Below are positions 6,479 through 14,616 of a stretch of 21,171 nucleotides of DNA, piece after piece (position 1 is the first letter of the stretch; every line of letters starts with the position of its first letter). The notes under the pieces are model-generated. The model did no database searches and had not been told where the DNA came from. It saw only the letters and a list, made by a program, of their open reading frames with translations. The stretch lies in the NCBI GenBank assembly GCA_039583695.1, contig JAVKSL010000051.1, positions 1-21,171 on the forward strand, read 5' to 3'. This stretch comes from JAVKSL01 sp039583695 (GTDB lineage Bacteria; Actinomycetota; Acidimicrobiia; Acidimicrobiales; JAJPHD01). A program made the position numbers and the translations under genes.

Positions 6479-7731
6479 GGCCAGGGATGGGCGGCAGGCC
6501 GCGTGCCTACGACGGCGAAGCTGGTGGGGCCGCTGAGCAAGGCGGCGATGCGGGCCAGCTCCAAGTCGGCCGGGGCAGGCGAGGGCTCGGAACCCGGGCC
6601 GGGCGACGGACCAAGGAGCACTTCGATGTTGGACAGGCCCTCCGAGCCGAGCATCCAGGCCCAGGTCTCGGGGTGCAGTGGTCGCCCAGGCGCGAGGTCG
6701 GCCTCCACCAGGCCCGGTCCCGGGCCGTCCAGGCCGACACGTCGGGCCAGCCAAGCGCCGGGTGTGATCCCGAGCACCACCACCGCCCCCCCAGGTCTGA
6801 GCTTGGTCGCGGCTAGCGCTGCCAGCTCTCTCTGTGCACCCACCTCGATGCGGTCCACGCAGCCGCTAAGCACCAGCCCGCCCAGGCTGTTGTCCTCCAG
6901 AGCCCGCAGGTGGTCGAGCGGATCGGCCCAAAGAACGTCGAGACCGAGGCCAACCCCTCGCGCGTCGGCCCCAACCGTCGCCAGCACCGCCTGGTCCAAC
7001 AGGTCCGCACTGGGATCAATCCCGTAGGCGTCGATCCCAGCGTCACTGAGCCGGCGCAGAAGCTCACCGCTCCCACACTCGGCGTGCAGCACCGACCTGG
7101 GCGCACCCACCGGAGCTGTGCTCAGGCGTTCCACCACCAGGTCTGCCCAGGCACCCAGGTCGACAGGAGCGCCCCGCTCGGGCGGCGGCAACTCGACAGG
7201 AGCGGCGGCCTCCAAGGCGCTCACCCGCTCGTCCAAGAGGTGCAGCACCCGCACCGTCGAGGCCATGAACCTGTTCAGCTGGGCGGCCAGATAATCCAGG
7301 TACCACGCCATCAATCGCCGGAGCAGCTGCTTGGCCGCGCTGCCGCCAGGGAGGTTGGAAGCTGTCGGGACCTCCACGTCGACATAGGAGACGCTCTCCA
7401 AGTGTCGTAGCGCCGCCGCAGTCTCGCGCTCGATAACCCCAGTAGGCACCACCTGAGCGAACGTGTCCTCCAAGCGCCGCTCGAAGCTGGGAGGAAACAC
7501 CCCAGATGCGCGCAGGCGCCGCACCTCCTGTTCGATCTCCCGGCGAACCTGGTCCATCAGGGCAGCTGCCGGGGAGTGATCACCGGCAGGGACGTCACTG
7601 CCAGCAGGGACGTCACCGCCAGCAGTGCCCACCGCGCCAGTCGTGCCCACCGCGCCAGTCGTGCCCACCGCGCCAGTCGTGCCCACCGCGCCAGTCGTGC
7701 TAACCGGCGCGTCACCCCGAGCCGCGCTCAC
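6475..7731 (-). CDS. SAM methyltransferase-like protein with repeat N-terminus (MT-A)
   Basis: 418 residues. Residues 12-50 are low-complexity repeats (TTGAVG units, then DVPAG units). Residues 55-175 look helical and contain AWYLDYLAAQLNRF (142-155), a segment I associate with methyltransferase-like proteins in polysaccharide clusters. Residues 210-350 resemble a class I SAM-binding fold: VLHAECGSGE (motif I), DAYGIDPS with the acidic residue of motif II, LVLSGCVDRI, and LRPGGAVVVLGIT. The third glycine of motif I is Glu, so catalysis is not assured. The GTG start overlaps the wzt stop as GTGA, and its own stop overlaps GT-D. It is a paralogue of 13557-14579. It could methylate a sugar or act as a chain-end or scaffold protein. 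The substrate is unknown. Confidence 0.8.
   Translation of the reverse strand: MSAARGDAPVSTTGAVGTTGAVGTTGAVGTTGAVGTAGGDVPAGSDVPAGDHSPAAALMDQVRREIEQEVRRLRASGVFPPSFERRLEDTFAQVVPTGVIERETAAALRHLESVSYVDVEVPTASNLPGGSAAKQLLRRLMAWYLDYLAAQLNRFMASTVRVLHLLDERVSALEAAAPVELPPPERGAPVDLGAWADLVVERLSTAPVGAPRSVLHAECGSGELLRRLSDAGIDAYGIDPSADLLDQAVLATVGADARGVGLGLDVLWADPLDHLRALEDNSLGGLVLSGCVDRIEVGAQRELAALAATKLRPGGAVVVLGITPGAWLARRVGLDGPGPGLVEADLAPGRPLHPETWAWMLGSEGLSNIEVLLGPSPGPGSEPSPAPADLELARIAALLSGPTSFAVVGTRPAAHPWP
7625..7696 (-). repeat. 18-bp tandem repeat inside MT-A (4 perfect copies)
   Basis: Four identical 18-bp units (plus strand GTGCCCACCGCGCCAGTC) are followed by the first bases of a fifth that diverges. 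On the coding strand each encodes six residues, giving a TTGAVG array near the N-terminus of MT-A. Copy-number changes would keep the reading frame. Confidence 0.95.
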
Positions 7732-9008
7732 CGGGGCGCCCCCTGGTCGATCTGGACGCGGCCCGGCACATCCAACGGCTCGTCCACCTCGACGCGCACC
7801 CTCACGGCCAGCAGCAGCTGGCCGGTCACCTGGCTGGGGTTCATCACCTCGAAGTAGTGCTCCTGCTCCTTCCAGTCGTGCACCTCGCCGCCGACCTGGA
7901 TTCCCAGGGACACCGCGAACCTCCCATCGAGCAGGGGCACCGAGTCGAAGTCGAAGACGACCTCACCGGAACCTTGCAGGGTCCCCAACCGCACTCCTAG
8001 CTGGTCCGTGTTGGCGGCGTACACCAGCTCTCGGTTCGGGTTGAAGATCGAGACGCTGAACATCGGGTCCTCCACCGCCACCGGTGCCCGCCAGCCGACC
8101 CTCAACCTGAGCGGGTCACCCGAGATCAGATAGGCCTGCTCCGGGCTCCGGCTGTGCTCGATGCTAACCGCCCCGATCTGCATCCGGTCGCTCCCACCCG
8201 CCACCGCGCGCCCGGCCTCCTCCATTTCGATCACCACCGGCTCCTCGGTCAGCGAGTCTGACAGCGCCTCGCCCGCCCGCAGTAGGCACTCGCGATAGAT
8301 ACGGATCACCTCACCGGGAGCTCCCTGCCCGACGATCTTGCCGTGGTCCAGCACAAAGGCCCGGTTGCAGATGACCCGCACCTGGTCTGGCGAATGCGTC
8401 ACCAGGATGATGGTCCGGCCCTGGGACTGGAACAGCTGGATCCGCTCCAGGCACTTGCGCTGGAAGTTCTCGTCCCCCACGGCCAGCACCTCGTCGACCA
8501 GCAACACCTCGGGTTCGAAGGTCACCGCCACCGCGAAGCCCAACCGTGCCTGCATGCCTGAGGAGTAGAACCGGATCTGGTTGTCGATGAAGTGCTCCAG
8601 CTCGGCAAACGCCACGATCTCGTCGAAGCGCCTCTCGACGTCGTGCCGGCCCATTCCCAGCAGCGCCGCGTTCAGGTAGATGTTGTCCCGCCCCGACAGC
8701 TCCGGGTGGAACCCTGATCCCAGCTCCAGCATGGCGGCCAGCTGGCCTCGCACAAGGATCCGCCCCGAGGTGGGCTGCAGGATCCCAGCAATGCACTTGA
8801 GCAGGGTGGACTTTCCCGAGCCGTTGTGGCCGAGCAGGCCCACAGTCTCGCCCTGGCCGATCTCGATGTCGACATCGGCCAGCGCCCAGAGGTCCTCGTG
8901 AGGCATGTTGTTCATGTGGATGATGCGTTCTTTGAGCGATGTGTACTTCTCGTGGTACAGCCTGAAACGCTTGGACACCCCCTCAACCCGCACCGCAGGC
9001 GTCGCCAT
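7728..9008 (-). CDS. wzt: polysaccharide ABC transporter ATP-binding protein, Wzt-type with C-terminal domain
   Basis: Energises export of a lipid-linked polysaccharide across the cytoplasmic membrane together with the permease encoded 3 nt upstream. 426 residues. The nucleotide-binding domain (about 1-245) has Walker A GHNGSGKST (60-68), the ABC signature FYSSGMQARLG (148-157; YSSGM in place of LSGGQ, typical of this family), Walker B VLLVDE (168-173) and the H-loop His205. A second domain (about 270-415) is beta-rich, with strands such as LRLRVGWRAPV, MFSVSIFNPN and FAVSLGIQV. It resembles the C-terminal carbohydrate-binding domain of Wzt from ABC-dependent O-antigen systems, which recognises the chain end. 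Plain teichoic-acid or arabinogalactan exporters often lack it. The stop overlaps MT-A. Confidence 0.93.
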   Translation of the reverse strand: MATPAVRVEGVSKRFRLYHEKYTSLKERIIHMNNMPHEDLWALADVDIEIGQGETVGLLGHNGSGKSTLLKCIAGILQPTSGRILVRGQLAAMLELGSGFHPELSGRDNIYLNAALLGMGRHDVERRFDEIVAFAELEHFIDNQIRFYSSGMQARLGFAVAVTFEPEVLLVDEVLAVGDENFQRKCLERIQLFQSQGRTIILVTHSPDQVRVICNRAFVLDHGKIVGQGAPGEVIRIYRECLLRAGEALSDSLTEEPVVIEMEEAGRAVAGGSDRMQIGAVSIEHSRSPEQAYLISGDPLRLRVGWRAPVAVEDPMFSVSIFNPNRELVYAANTDQLGVRLGTLQGSGEVVFDFDSVPLLDGRFAVSLGIQVGGEVHDWKEQEHYFEVMNPSQVTGQLLLAVRVRVEVDEPLDVPGRVQIDQGAPR

Positions 9009-9011
9009 CGG

Positions 9012-10001
9012 CTACAGCTCCTCGGCGAAGTTGCCCTCGATGCGCCCGAACACGGTCAGTGCCACGAACAACAGCACCACCGAGAAGCCCAGCGCTATCA
9101 GCACGTGCCACAGATACCACCAATCGCCGGTGTTGGGCAGCAGCTGGGCGCTCTTGAGGAGCGAGGAGCCAGGCTTGAGGGACTTGAGCGCCGACGCCGG
9201 CCTGCCCCCGAACGGCTGGGCGTAGATCGCCCGCTGGAAGGAGACCACGATGTCGGTGAGCGGGTTGAGCAGCGGTAGCCAGGCGGGTAGGTGGTGGCCG
9301 GCGAGCTTGGTGGAGATCTCGGAGTAGGCGTAAACGATCGGCGTGGCCCAAAACCAGGCCACACCGACCAGGATCTCGATCAGGTGCGCCATGTCCCGCA
9401 GGTACACGTTGAGCGCGGCCAGCAGGACGGCCAGCGCCGCGCACAGGACTATCAACGTGAAGAACGCCGGGATCACCAAGGGCAGGTAGTGAAGCGAGTG
9501 GAGCACCGGCTGGTAGCGCATCGCCACCAGGGCGATGACCAGGATGATCGCCTGGAAGAAGAAGAAGACCACCGCAGCGCCCACCGACGCCAGCGCCAGG
9601 ATCTCCCGGGGAAAGGCCACCTTCTTGACGATGGAGGCGTTGTTCACCACCGCCCCGGTTGCGTTCATCGTGGCGTAGTTGAACAGGTTGTACACCACCA
9701 GGCCCGACATCAAGAAGATCGCGAAGGCCTGGATCCCGCTGCCCAGCACCTTCTCGAAGACGAACCAGTAGACCAGCAGCGTGAAGGCGGGGTTGAGCAG
9801 GGACCACAAGAACCCCAGCACGCTGGATTTGTACTTGACCTTCAGCTCCTTGCGCACCAGCCCCAGGAACAGGCTGCGATACCGCCACATGTCCGCCAGC
9901 CGGGCAAGGACCTTGACGTCAGCTGAGACAACCCGCACGGGGACGTCGTCGGCGAGCACCTCCGCCGGCACGGTGACGGCCTGCGACACGGTCGTGATCA
10001 C
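9012..10001 (-). CDS. wzm: polysaccharide ABC transporter permease, Wzm/ABC-2 type
   Basis: Membrane half of the polysaccharide exporter, 329 residues. A cytoplasmic N-terminal segment leads to LVRKELKVKYKSSVLGFLW, the conserved amphipathic entry helix of ABC-2 polysaccharide permeases. About six hydrophobic segments follow: FTLLVYWFVFEKVLG, FAIFLMSGLVVYNLF, VGAAVVFFFFQAIILVIALV, LVIPAFFTLIVLCAALAVLL, ILVGVAWFWATPIVYAY and VLIALGFSVVLLFVAL. LNVYLRDM before the fifth segment is typical. The start is GTG at 10001. A 106-nt space separates it from the upstream glycosyltransferase, the largest break in the train, so it may have its own promoter. wzt begins 3 nt after its stop. Confidence 0.93.
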   Translation of the reverse strand: MITTVSQAVTVPAEVLADDVPVRVVSADVKVLARLADMWRYRSLFLGLVRKELKVKYKSSVLGFLWSLLNPAFTLLVYWFVFEKVLGSGIQAFAIFLMSGLVVYNLFNYATMNATGAVVNNASIVKKVAFPREILALASVGAAVVFFFFQAIILVIALVAMRYQPVLHSLHYLPLVIPAFFTLIVLCAALAVLLAALNVYLRDMAHLIEILVGVAWFWATPIVYAYSEISTKLAGHHLPAWLPLLNPLTDIVVSFQRAIYAQPFGGRPASALKSLKPGSSLLKSAQLLPNTGDWWYLWHVLIALGFSVVLLFVALTVFGRIEGNFAEEL

Positions 10002-10107
10002 CCCGGCATCGTAGGCGATGAGGGGAGCGGCGCGGGCGCACCAGGGGTCAGTGGGCGCAGGTCTTGAGGCGAAATGAGCTTAATTGCTATGAAGGCCTCC
10101 TGCCCAC
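10002..10107 (-). other. intergenic spacer before wzm with imperfect inverted repeat
   Basis: This is the only real gap inside the glycosyltransferase-exporter train. AGTGGGC (10050-10056) pairs with GCCCACT (10102-10108), and AGG/CCT extends the stem past a 2-nt bulge. The loop holds an AT-rich patch around 10071-10092. On the minus strand no T-tract follows, so it is not a classical terminator. The AT-rich patch could hold a promoter for wzm, but I see no convincing -35/-10 pair. Confidence 0.4.
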
Positions 10108-11268
10108 TCACGCCCGGTTCGCCACCTGGCTGACGAAGCGCTGGTATCGCTGGATCACCACAGGCCAGGTGAAGTTGGCCTCCACGTAGCGTCGCCCGGC
10201 CTCGCCCAGCGCCCGGCGCAGGGGGGCATCGGCGAGAATGCGGTCGAGGAGCACCTCGAAGCTGGCGTAGTCGGTGAACCAAGCCCCGCCGCCGGAGCGC
10301 TCGCAGTGCTCCCTGGTCGGATCGCAGCGACCGTTCACCATGACCGGGATGCCCGCGCTCCAGGCCTCCACCACCACCAGGGAGAAGGACTCCAGGGCGG
10401 AGGGCGAGACCAGGGCCGTGGCACCCTCGATGAGCCCCCACTTGGTGGGCTCGTCGACCGGCCCCGTGACCACGATGTCGGGGTGCGCAGGCGGGGTGTC
10501 GACCACCGGGCCCACGAACACCAGGGCAATCGAGCCGGGCCGGCGGCGCTTGTAGGCAAGGAATGCCTTGGCGAGCGCATCGGCACCTTTGGGGCCGTCG
10601 ACCCGGCCGATGCAGACCAGGTAGGGACGGTCGGGGACGGCTCCGGGATCGGCTTGGGCGTGGCGCTCGACGCCCAGGCCCAGCACAATCTGGGGGCGCT
10701 CGGCGAGGCCGAACAGGCGCTGGACCAGCGCCCGCTCGGTGTGGGTATGAAAGACCAGGCCGCCCGCGCTGGCGAAGACCTCGGGGAACACAGGGAGGCG
10801 GAGCGGGGCCTCGTCGTGAGCCGCAGCGTGGAGGACCGCTCGGTGGCTCAGCCGGGGCACTCCCTTGACCGTCGGGTAGTACAGGTACGGGTAAAAGGCC
10901 ACGATGTCAGCCTCGCTCGACGCGACCGCTTCGACGAGATCGGGACAGATCGGCCCCTGTAGGTCTATCCAGCGCTCGGCCTCGGCGCGGGTCGCGGCCT
11001 CGGGGCTGGCGAGCAGGCGGCCCGAGTACGGGTGGAAGCCCGGGTCCCGACCCTTGGCCGAGGCCAGGCGGTGGACCGTCACGCCCCCCTCGGTGGCCGT
11101 CCCCGGCGGGAGCGCGTCTTCCCAGGTCATGGCGTCAGTGGCACAGGTCGTGAAGACCTCGCTGCGCCAGCCTGCGGCGACCAGGCGCTCGGCCAGCTGG
11201 CGGGCGGCTGTCTCGGCGCCGCCCAGGACGCCGGCCCCGTAGCGGGGCACCACGAATGCGAGCCTCAT
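10108..11268 (-). CDS. GT4-family glycosyltransferase (GT-A)
   Basis: 386-residue GT-B glycosyltransferase. The N-terminal domain opens with the classic GT4 start LAFVVPRYGAGVLGGAET, a glycine-rich loop after the first strand. The C-terminal domain has YLVCIGRVDGPKGADALAKAF, VFVGPVV, and the EX7E motif at Glu293 and Glu301 (ESFSLVVVE). It differs clearly from the other three glycosyltransferases here, which share an HQ..P.L...DA.G.H opening and EGFC, so it probably makes a different linkage. Its ATG overlaps the upstream stop as ATGA. It is the last gene before the spacer preceding wzm. Confidence 0.92.
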   Translation of the reverse strand: MRLAFVVPRYGAGVLGGAETAARQLAERLVAAGWRSEVFTTCATDAMTWEDALPPGTATEGGVTVHRLASAKGRDPGFHPYSGRLLASPEAATRAEAERWIDLQGPICPDLVEAVASSEADIVAFYPYLYYPTVKGVPRLSHRAVLHAAAHDEAPLRLPVFPEVFASAGGLVFHTHTERALVQRLFGLAERPQIVLGLGVERHAQADPGAVPDRPYLVCIGRVDGPKGADALAKAFLAYKRRRPGSIALVFVGPVVDTPPAHPDIVVTGPVDEPTKWGLIEGATALVSPSALESFSLVVVEAWSAGIPVMVNGRCDPTREHCERSGGGAWFTDYASFEVLLDRILADAPLRRALGEAGRRYVEANFTWPVVIQRYQRFVSQVANRA

Positions 11269-12461
11269 GGGGCGGGGGGAGGCGAAATTGGGGATAACGT
11301 GGCCTCTGGAAGGTCGAGATGTCCCAAAGCTCGCTCGTCTGGCGCGGGAATCCCGGTGATAGGCTCCAGGGCGGCGATCAGCTTGGCCCGTGAACGGGCC
11401 AGTGAGAGTTCAGCCAGGCGGGCGGCGGAGGCGGCGGCAAGGTTGGCCCGCAGGGTGCCATCGGTCAATACCCGGTGGATCCCCGCGGCCATCGCTAGTG
11501 GCGCCTTGTCGGTCAGGAGCAAGCCGGCGTCGCCCAGCGTCTCGGGGACCGCGGCCGCGGCGTAGGCCACTATCGGGAGCTGGTGATGCATGGCCTCCAC
11601 CAGCGGGACACAGAATCCTTCGTGCTCCGACGCGCTGACCAGGACGTCGGCCGCGGTGAAGTAAGCCGACAGGACCGCTGCAGAGACACCCTTGTCGACC
11701 AGCTCGACGGCGTCTCCCAGGCCGAGGGTGTCCAGGAATCGGCGGAGACTGTCCGCGTAGGTGGCCGTGGACGGGCGACCTACCAGGTGGAGGCGGGCCT
11801 GGCCGTCGAACACCGAGCGGTAGGCGGCGAGGACCTTCACCAGGTCGTGCTGGGCCTTGTTGGGGGCCAAGCGGCCGACGAACAGCAGGTCGGCCCCACC
11901 CTTGGAGGAGCTGAGGCGGTCGAGGGTCGCCGGGTCCGGCTGCGCCCCGAAGTTGGCCGGGTTGAACAGATACGGCGCCACCGCGGTGTGGGCGTAGCCC
12001 GCCTCCACCATCTCGGCGGTGTTGAAGGCCGAGACGCCGATTCCCAGCGCGGCCCGCCCGCCCAGGAAGTCGAGCTGCAGCCGAGCCAAGGCCAGGCCAT
12101 CGGCGATCCCCAGGTCCCAAGGGCGAAAGTAGGCAGGAGGGGTCATGTTGTGGTAGTTGACGACCAGGGTCTCTGGACGGGCGTGGGCTACGTCGGCAGC
12201 CAACGAGCCGGTGGCGAACTGGTAGATGAACGCAGTCGCTGGGTCTTGCGGGGGAAGCTCCGATAGCGGGTGGGACTCGGCGATGGTGGCCGGGTGCAGG
12301 TTCTCCACGTAGATCTCCGAGCGAAGGCCCAGGTCCTGGAGCGTTCGGCGCACCTCGGCCATGTGCGCGCCCACGGCGTCGCCCCGCAGGTATGCGGGCG
12401 AGATCTGGTGGAGGGCGCCGAGCTGGCCGGGGGGAGCGCTGGGCAATGTGATGCCGCCCAT
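11265..12461 (-). CDS. GT4-family glycosyltransferase (GT-B)
   Basis: 398 residues and a paralogue of GT-C and GT-D. It shares ISPAYLRGDAVGAHM near the start, VVNYHNMTPP, LLFVGRLAPNKAQHDLVKVL, LHLVGRPSTATY, the EX7E motif E281GFCVPLVE289 and AAAVPETLGDAGLLL. A C-terminal tail of about 40 residues rich in Pro, Ala and Leu (ending SPISPPPAP) is not found in its paralogues. The start is ATG at 12461, one base after the GT-C stop. The end overlaps GT-A by 4 nt, so translation is probably coupled. Donor sugar and acceptor are unknown. Confidence 0.92.
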   Translation of the reverse strand: MGGITLPSAPPGQLGALHQISPAYLRGDAVGAHMAEVRRTLQDLGLRSEIYVENLHPATIAESHPLSELPPQDPATAFIYQFATGSLAADVAHARPETLVVNYHNMTPPAYFRPWDLGIADGLALARLQLDFLGGRAALGIGVSAFNTAEMVEAGYAHTAVAPYLFNPANFGAQPDPATLDRLSSSKGGADLLFVGRLAPNKAQHDLVKVLAAYRSVFDGQARLHLVGRPSTATYADSLRRFLDTLGLGDAVELVDKGVSAAVLSAYFTAADVLVSASEHEGFCVPLVEAMHHQLPIVAYAAAAVPETLGDAGLLLTDKAPLAMAAGIHRVLTDGTLRANLAAASAARLAELSLARSRAKLIAALEPITGIPAPDERALGHLDLPEATLSPISPPPAP

Positions 12462-12462
12462 G

Positions 12463-13560
12463 TCAGCTGCCCTCGGCGATGGCTATGGCCTGGCGCACGC
12501 TGGCCTCGAACGCGGCCCGCAAGCGAGCCGGGCTCAGCGCGTCGAGGCGGCGGGCGCCAGCGGCAGAGAGCGAGCGTTGTAGGCCGGCGTCGCCAAGCAC
12601 GCGTGCCAGTGCCACGGAGACGGTGAGGGGGTCCTTGAAGGCCAGCAGCACCCCGGCGTCCCCGAGCGTCTCGGGGACCGCAGCGGCGGCGAACGCGACG
12701 ATCGCCAACCCGTGCTGCATGGCTTCGACAAGGGGCAGGCAGAAGCCTTCGTGGTCCGACAGGCATACGAACACGTCCGCGCTGCGGTAATAGGCATGCA
12801 GGTCGGCCGCGCTCACCGGGCCCGGGAGGTCCACTGCGTCGCCCAAGCCCAGGCGCTCGGCCAGACCTCGGACCGAGTGCAGGTACGCCTGCGATGTCGG
12901 AGCGCCCACGAGGTGGAGGCGAGCCTTTGGATCGTACAGGCGGCGGTAGAGGGCCAGGGCGCGGACCAGGTCGTGCTGGGCCTTGTTCGGGACCACCCTG
13001 CCGACGAACAGCAGGTCGGCACCGCCACCGGCCTTGGCTCGTGCCAGCCGGGCCAGGCACTTGCCGTCGGAGACCGGTTCGGGCTCGTCCAGGTGGAGCT
13101 GGATCGGGGCGACCGAGGTCGAGGCGTAGCCGGACTCGATCAGCTCTGCCTGGTTGAAGGTGGAGTCGGCCACAGCGTGCACGGTCAGCGGAGCGAGCTC
13201 ACCAAGCTGACGCCGCCCCTGGTCGAGCTCGTCCACCAGGGCCGGCTCCCAGCGGGCCAGCGAGGACGCCGGGGTGATGTTGTGGTAGTTGAGGAGCTTG
13301 GGCTCGGACCTGGCGCTCAGGTAGTCCGCCACCCTGCTCCCGATGGATGCCTGATATAAGAGCAGCTCGCCCGACTTGGCCCCTTGATAGGTTCGGAAGG
13401 GGCGGGCGCGGGTGGCAACCTCGGGGTGGATCAGATCCGCATAGATGTCGGAATCGAGGCCCATGCCTCGCAGGATCGCCTGAACCGTCAGGGTGTGAAT
13501 CCCGATGGCGTCTCGCGGAGCGAGCGAGGGCAGGAATTGGTGGATCGAGGTGATTTTCAT
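12463..13560 (-). CDS. GT4-family glycosyltransferase (GT-C)
   Basis: 365 residues, closest within the window to GT-D. It opens with ITSIHQFLPSLAPRDAIGIH, then NYHNITPASSLARWEPAL, LLFVGRVVPNKAQHDLVRAL, LHLVGAPTSQAY, the EX7E motif E271GFCLPLVE279 and AAAVPETLGDAGVLL. It starts at an ATG that overlaps the stop of MT-B as ATGA, just as GT-D overlaps MT-A. The matching gene pair suggests that the MT and GT-C/GT-D products act together or on the same chain. It is the first glycosyltransferase of the train. Confidence 0.93.
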   Translation of the reverse strand: MKITSIHQFLPSLAPRDAIGIHTLTVQAILRGMGLDSDIYADLIHPEVATRARPFRTYQGAKSGELLLYQASIGSRVADYLSARSEPKLLNYHNITPASSLARWEPALVDELDQGRRQLGELAPLTVHAVADSTFNQAELIESGYASTSVAPIQLHLDEPEPVSDGKCLARLARAKAGGGADLLFVGRVVPNKAQHDLVRALALYRRLYDPKARLHLVGAPTSQAYLHSVRGLAERLGLGDAVDLPGPVSAADLHAYYRSADVFVCLSDHEGFCLPLVEAMQHGLAIVAFAAAAVPETLGDAGVLLAFKDPLTVSVALARVLGDAGLQRSLSAAGARRLDALSPARLRAAFEASVRQAIAIAEGS

Positions 13561-14579
13561 GCCTGGCCGGTGATGGCGAACGAGTCCTCAGCGAGCTGCG
13601 CGGTCGGGGACTGAAAGCCCGCCAGTGCGAGCAGGTGCCGCCAGGTCCCCGGGTCCATGGACCGGGCTCCGGTCAAATCGGCCAGTGGGGTGGGAACTGG
13701 TTGGTCCTTGCTGGCCAGCAGGACGAGCCGACCGCCGGGCACGAGCTTGGCTCGGGCCAAGGTGGCCAGTCGGCTGGCCACAACTGGAGCAACACACTCC
13801 ACGCAACCCGAGAGCACCAGGCCAGCCAGGCCTCCGTCGCCGACCGCGCCAAGATGGGTCGCCACGTCATCCGACCAGACGTCGAGGCCGCTGGCGTCGG
13901 GGCCGCTGGCGTCGGGGCCGCTGGCGTCGGGGCCGCTGGCGTCGGGGACCCGCCCACCCGGGTCAACGCCGTAGGCGTCCAGGCCTCGGGCTACCAGCGC
14001 GTAGACCAGCCACCCGTCGCCGCATTCGGCGTGAAGGACCCGACCCTTGACGCAGTCCAAGAGCTCCAGCACCAACGGTGTCCAACGGGCCAGGCGCGCC
14101 GGGTGGGCTGGCTGCAAGTCAGGCCCGGAGCGGGTCTCCAACGCTGCTATCCGCTGGTCCAACATACCCAACAAGCCCACTTCGGCCGAGCTGAAGCGAT
14201 TGGACTGCTGGGTCACGTGATTGACGTACCAAGCCATGGACTTGCGCACGAGGCGGCGAGCCGCAGCATCGGCCTGACCGAGGAGGTCAGGGCTGGCGGC
14301 CTCCCCGAGATGACGGCCAGCCAAAGGGACCGCAGCATCTATGACCGAAGCGCGTTCGACCGCGGCGAGCAGGTCATCAGGACACGAGCCGGCGGTGCTC
14401 TTGGGAGCGAAGCGCTCGAAGGCCGCGTCGACCTCGCGCTCAGCGGCCTCCGACACCTCGCCAGCGGCTCGACGACGACGCGTCTCTCGTGCGACCTCCA
14501 CCATCAAACGGGCAGCCAGCGCCGTCTCGGGCGCCAGCCCGGGGACCAGCGCCTTCTCGGGCGCCACCGTCTCAGTCAC
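13557..14579 (-). CDS. SAM methyltransferase-like protein (MT-B), paralogue of MT-A
   Basis: 340 residues from the GTG at 14579, 37 nt after the clpP stop. A longer frame to 14756 overlaps clpP and its added residues look like antisense shadow. It has the same plan as MT-A: a helical N-terminal half with AWYVNHVTQQSNRF (116-129) and LDQRIAALETR, then a SAM-fold-like domain with VLHAECGDGW, DAYGVDP, LVLSGCVECV and LVPGGRLVLLA. A PDASG repeat (about 212-231) lies directly after motif II, where MT-A has an ordinary helix, and may alter the SAM pocket. Motif I has Trp at the third glycine position. A GTG at 14567 is another possible start. The stop overlaps GT-C. Confidence 0.78.
   Translation of the reverse strand: MTETVAPEKALVPGLAPETALAARLMVEVARETRRRRAAGEVSEAAEREVDAAFERFAPKSTAGSCPDDLLAAVERASVIDAAVPLAGRHLGEAASPDLLGQADAAARRLVRKSMAWYVNHVTQQSNRFSSAEVGLLGMLDQRIAALETRSGPDLQPAHPARLARWTPLVLELLDCVKGRVLHAECGDGWLVYALVARGLDAYGVDPGGRVPDASGPDASGPDASGPDASGLDVWSDDVATHLGAVGDGGLAGLVLSGCVECVAPVVASRLATLARAKLVPGGRLVLLASKDQPVPTPLADLTGARSMDPGTWRHLLALAGFQSPTAQLAEDSFAITGQA
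13886..13945 (-). repeat. 15-bp tandem repeat inside MT-B (4 perfect copies)
   Basis: Four identical units of GGCCGCTGGCGTCGG (plus strand) encode repeated PDASG on the minus strand. The unit differs from the 18-bp repeat in the paralogue and sits at a different place in the protein, so the two arrays arose separately. The unit length is a multiple of three, so slippage keeps the frame. Confidence 0.95.
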
Positions 14580-14616
14580 TCGGATACCTGTCTCGGGCCA
14601 CCAACTGCGGTTGGCC

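Noticed and set aside
6479..6754. N-terminal extension of GT-D giving a 452-residue protein
   Set aside because: It lies wholly inside MT-A in another frame, its residues are low-complexity and Arg/Pro/Gly-rich, and the paralogue aligns only from the TTG at 6478.
7576..7857. Plus-strand repeat proteins (SRAHRA-type) across the MT-A repeat
   Set aside because: These are the antisense reading of the 18-bp array. The minus-strand genes MT-A and wzt account for the region.
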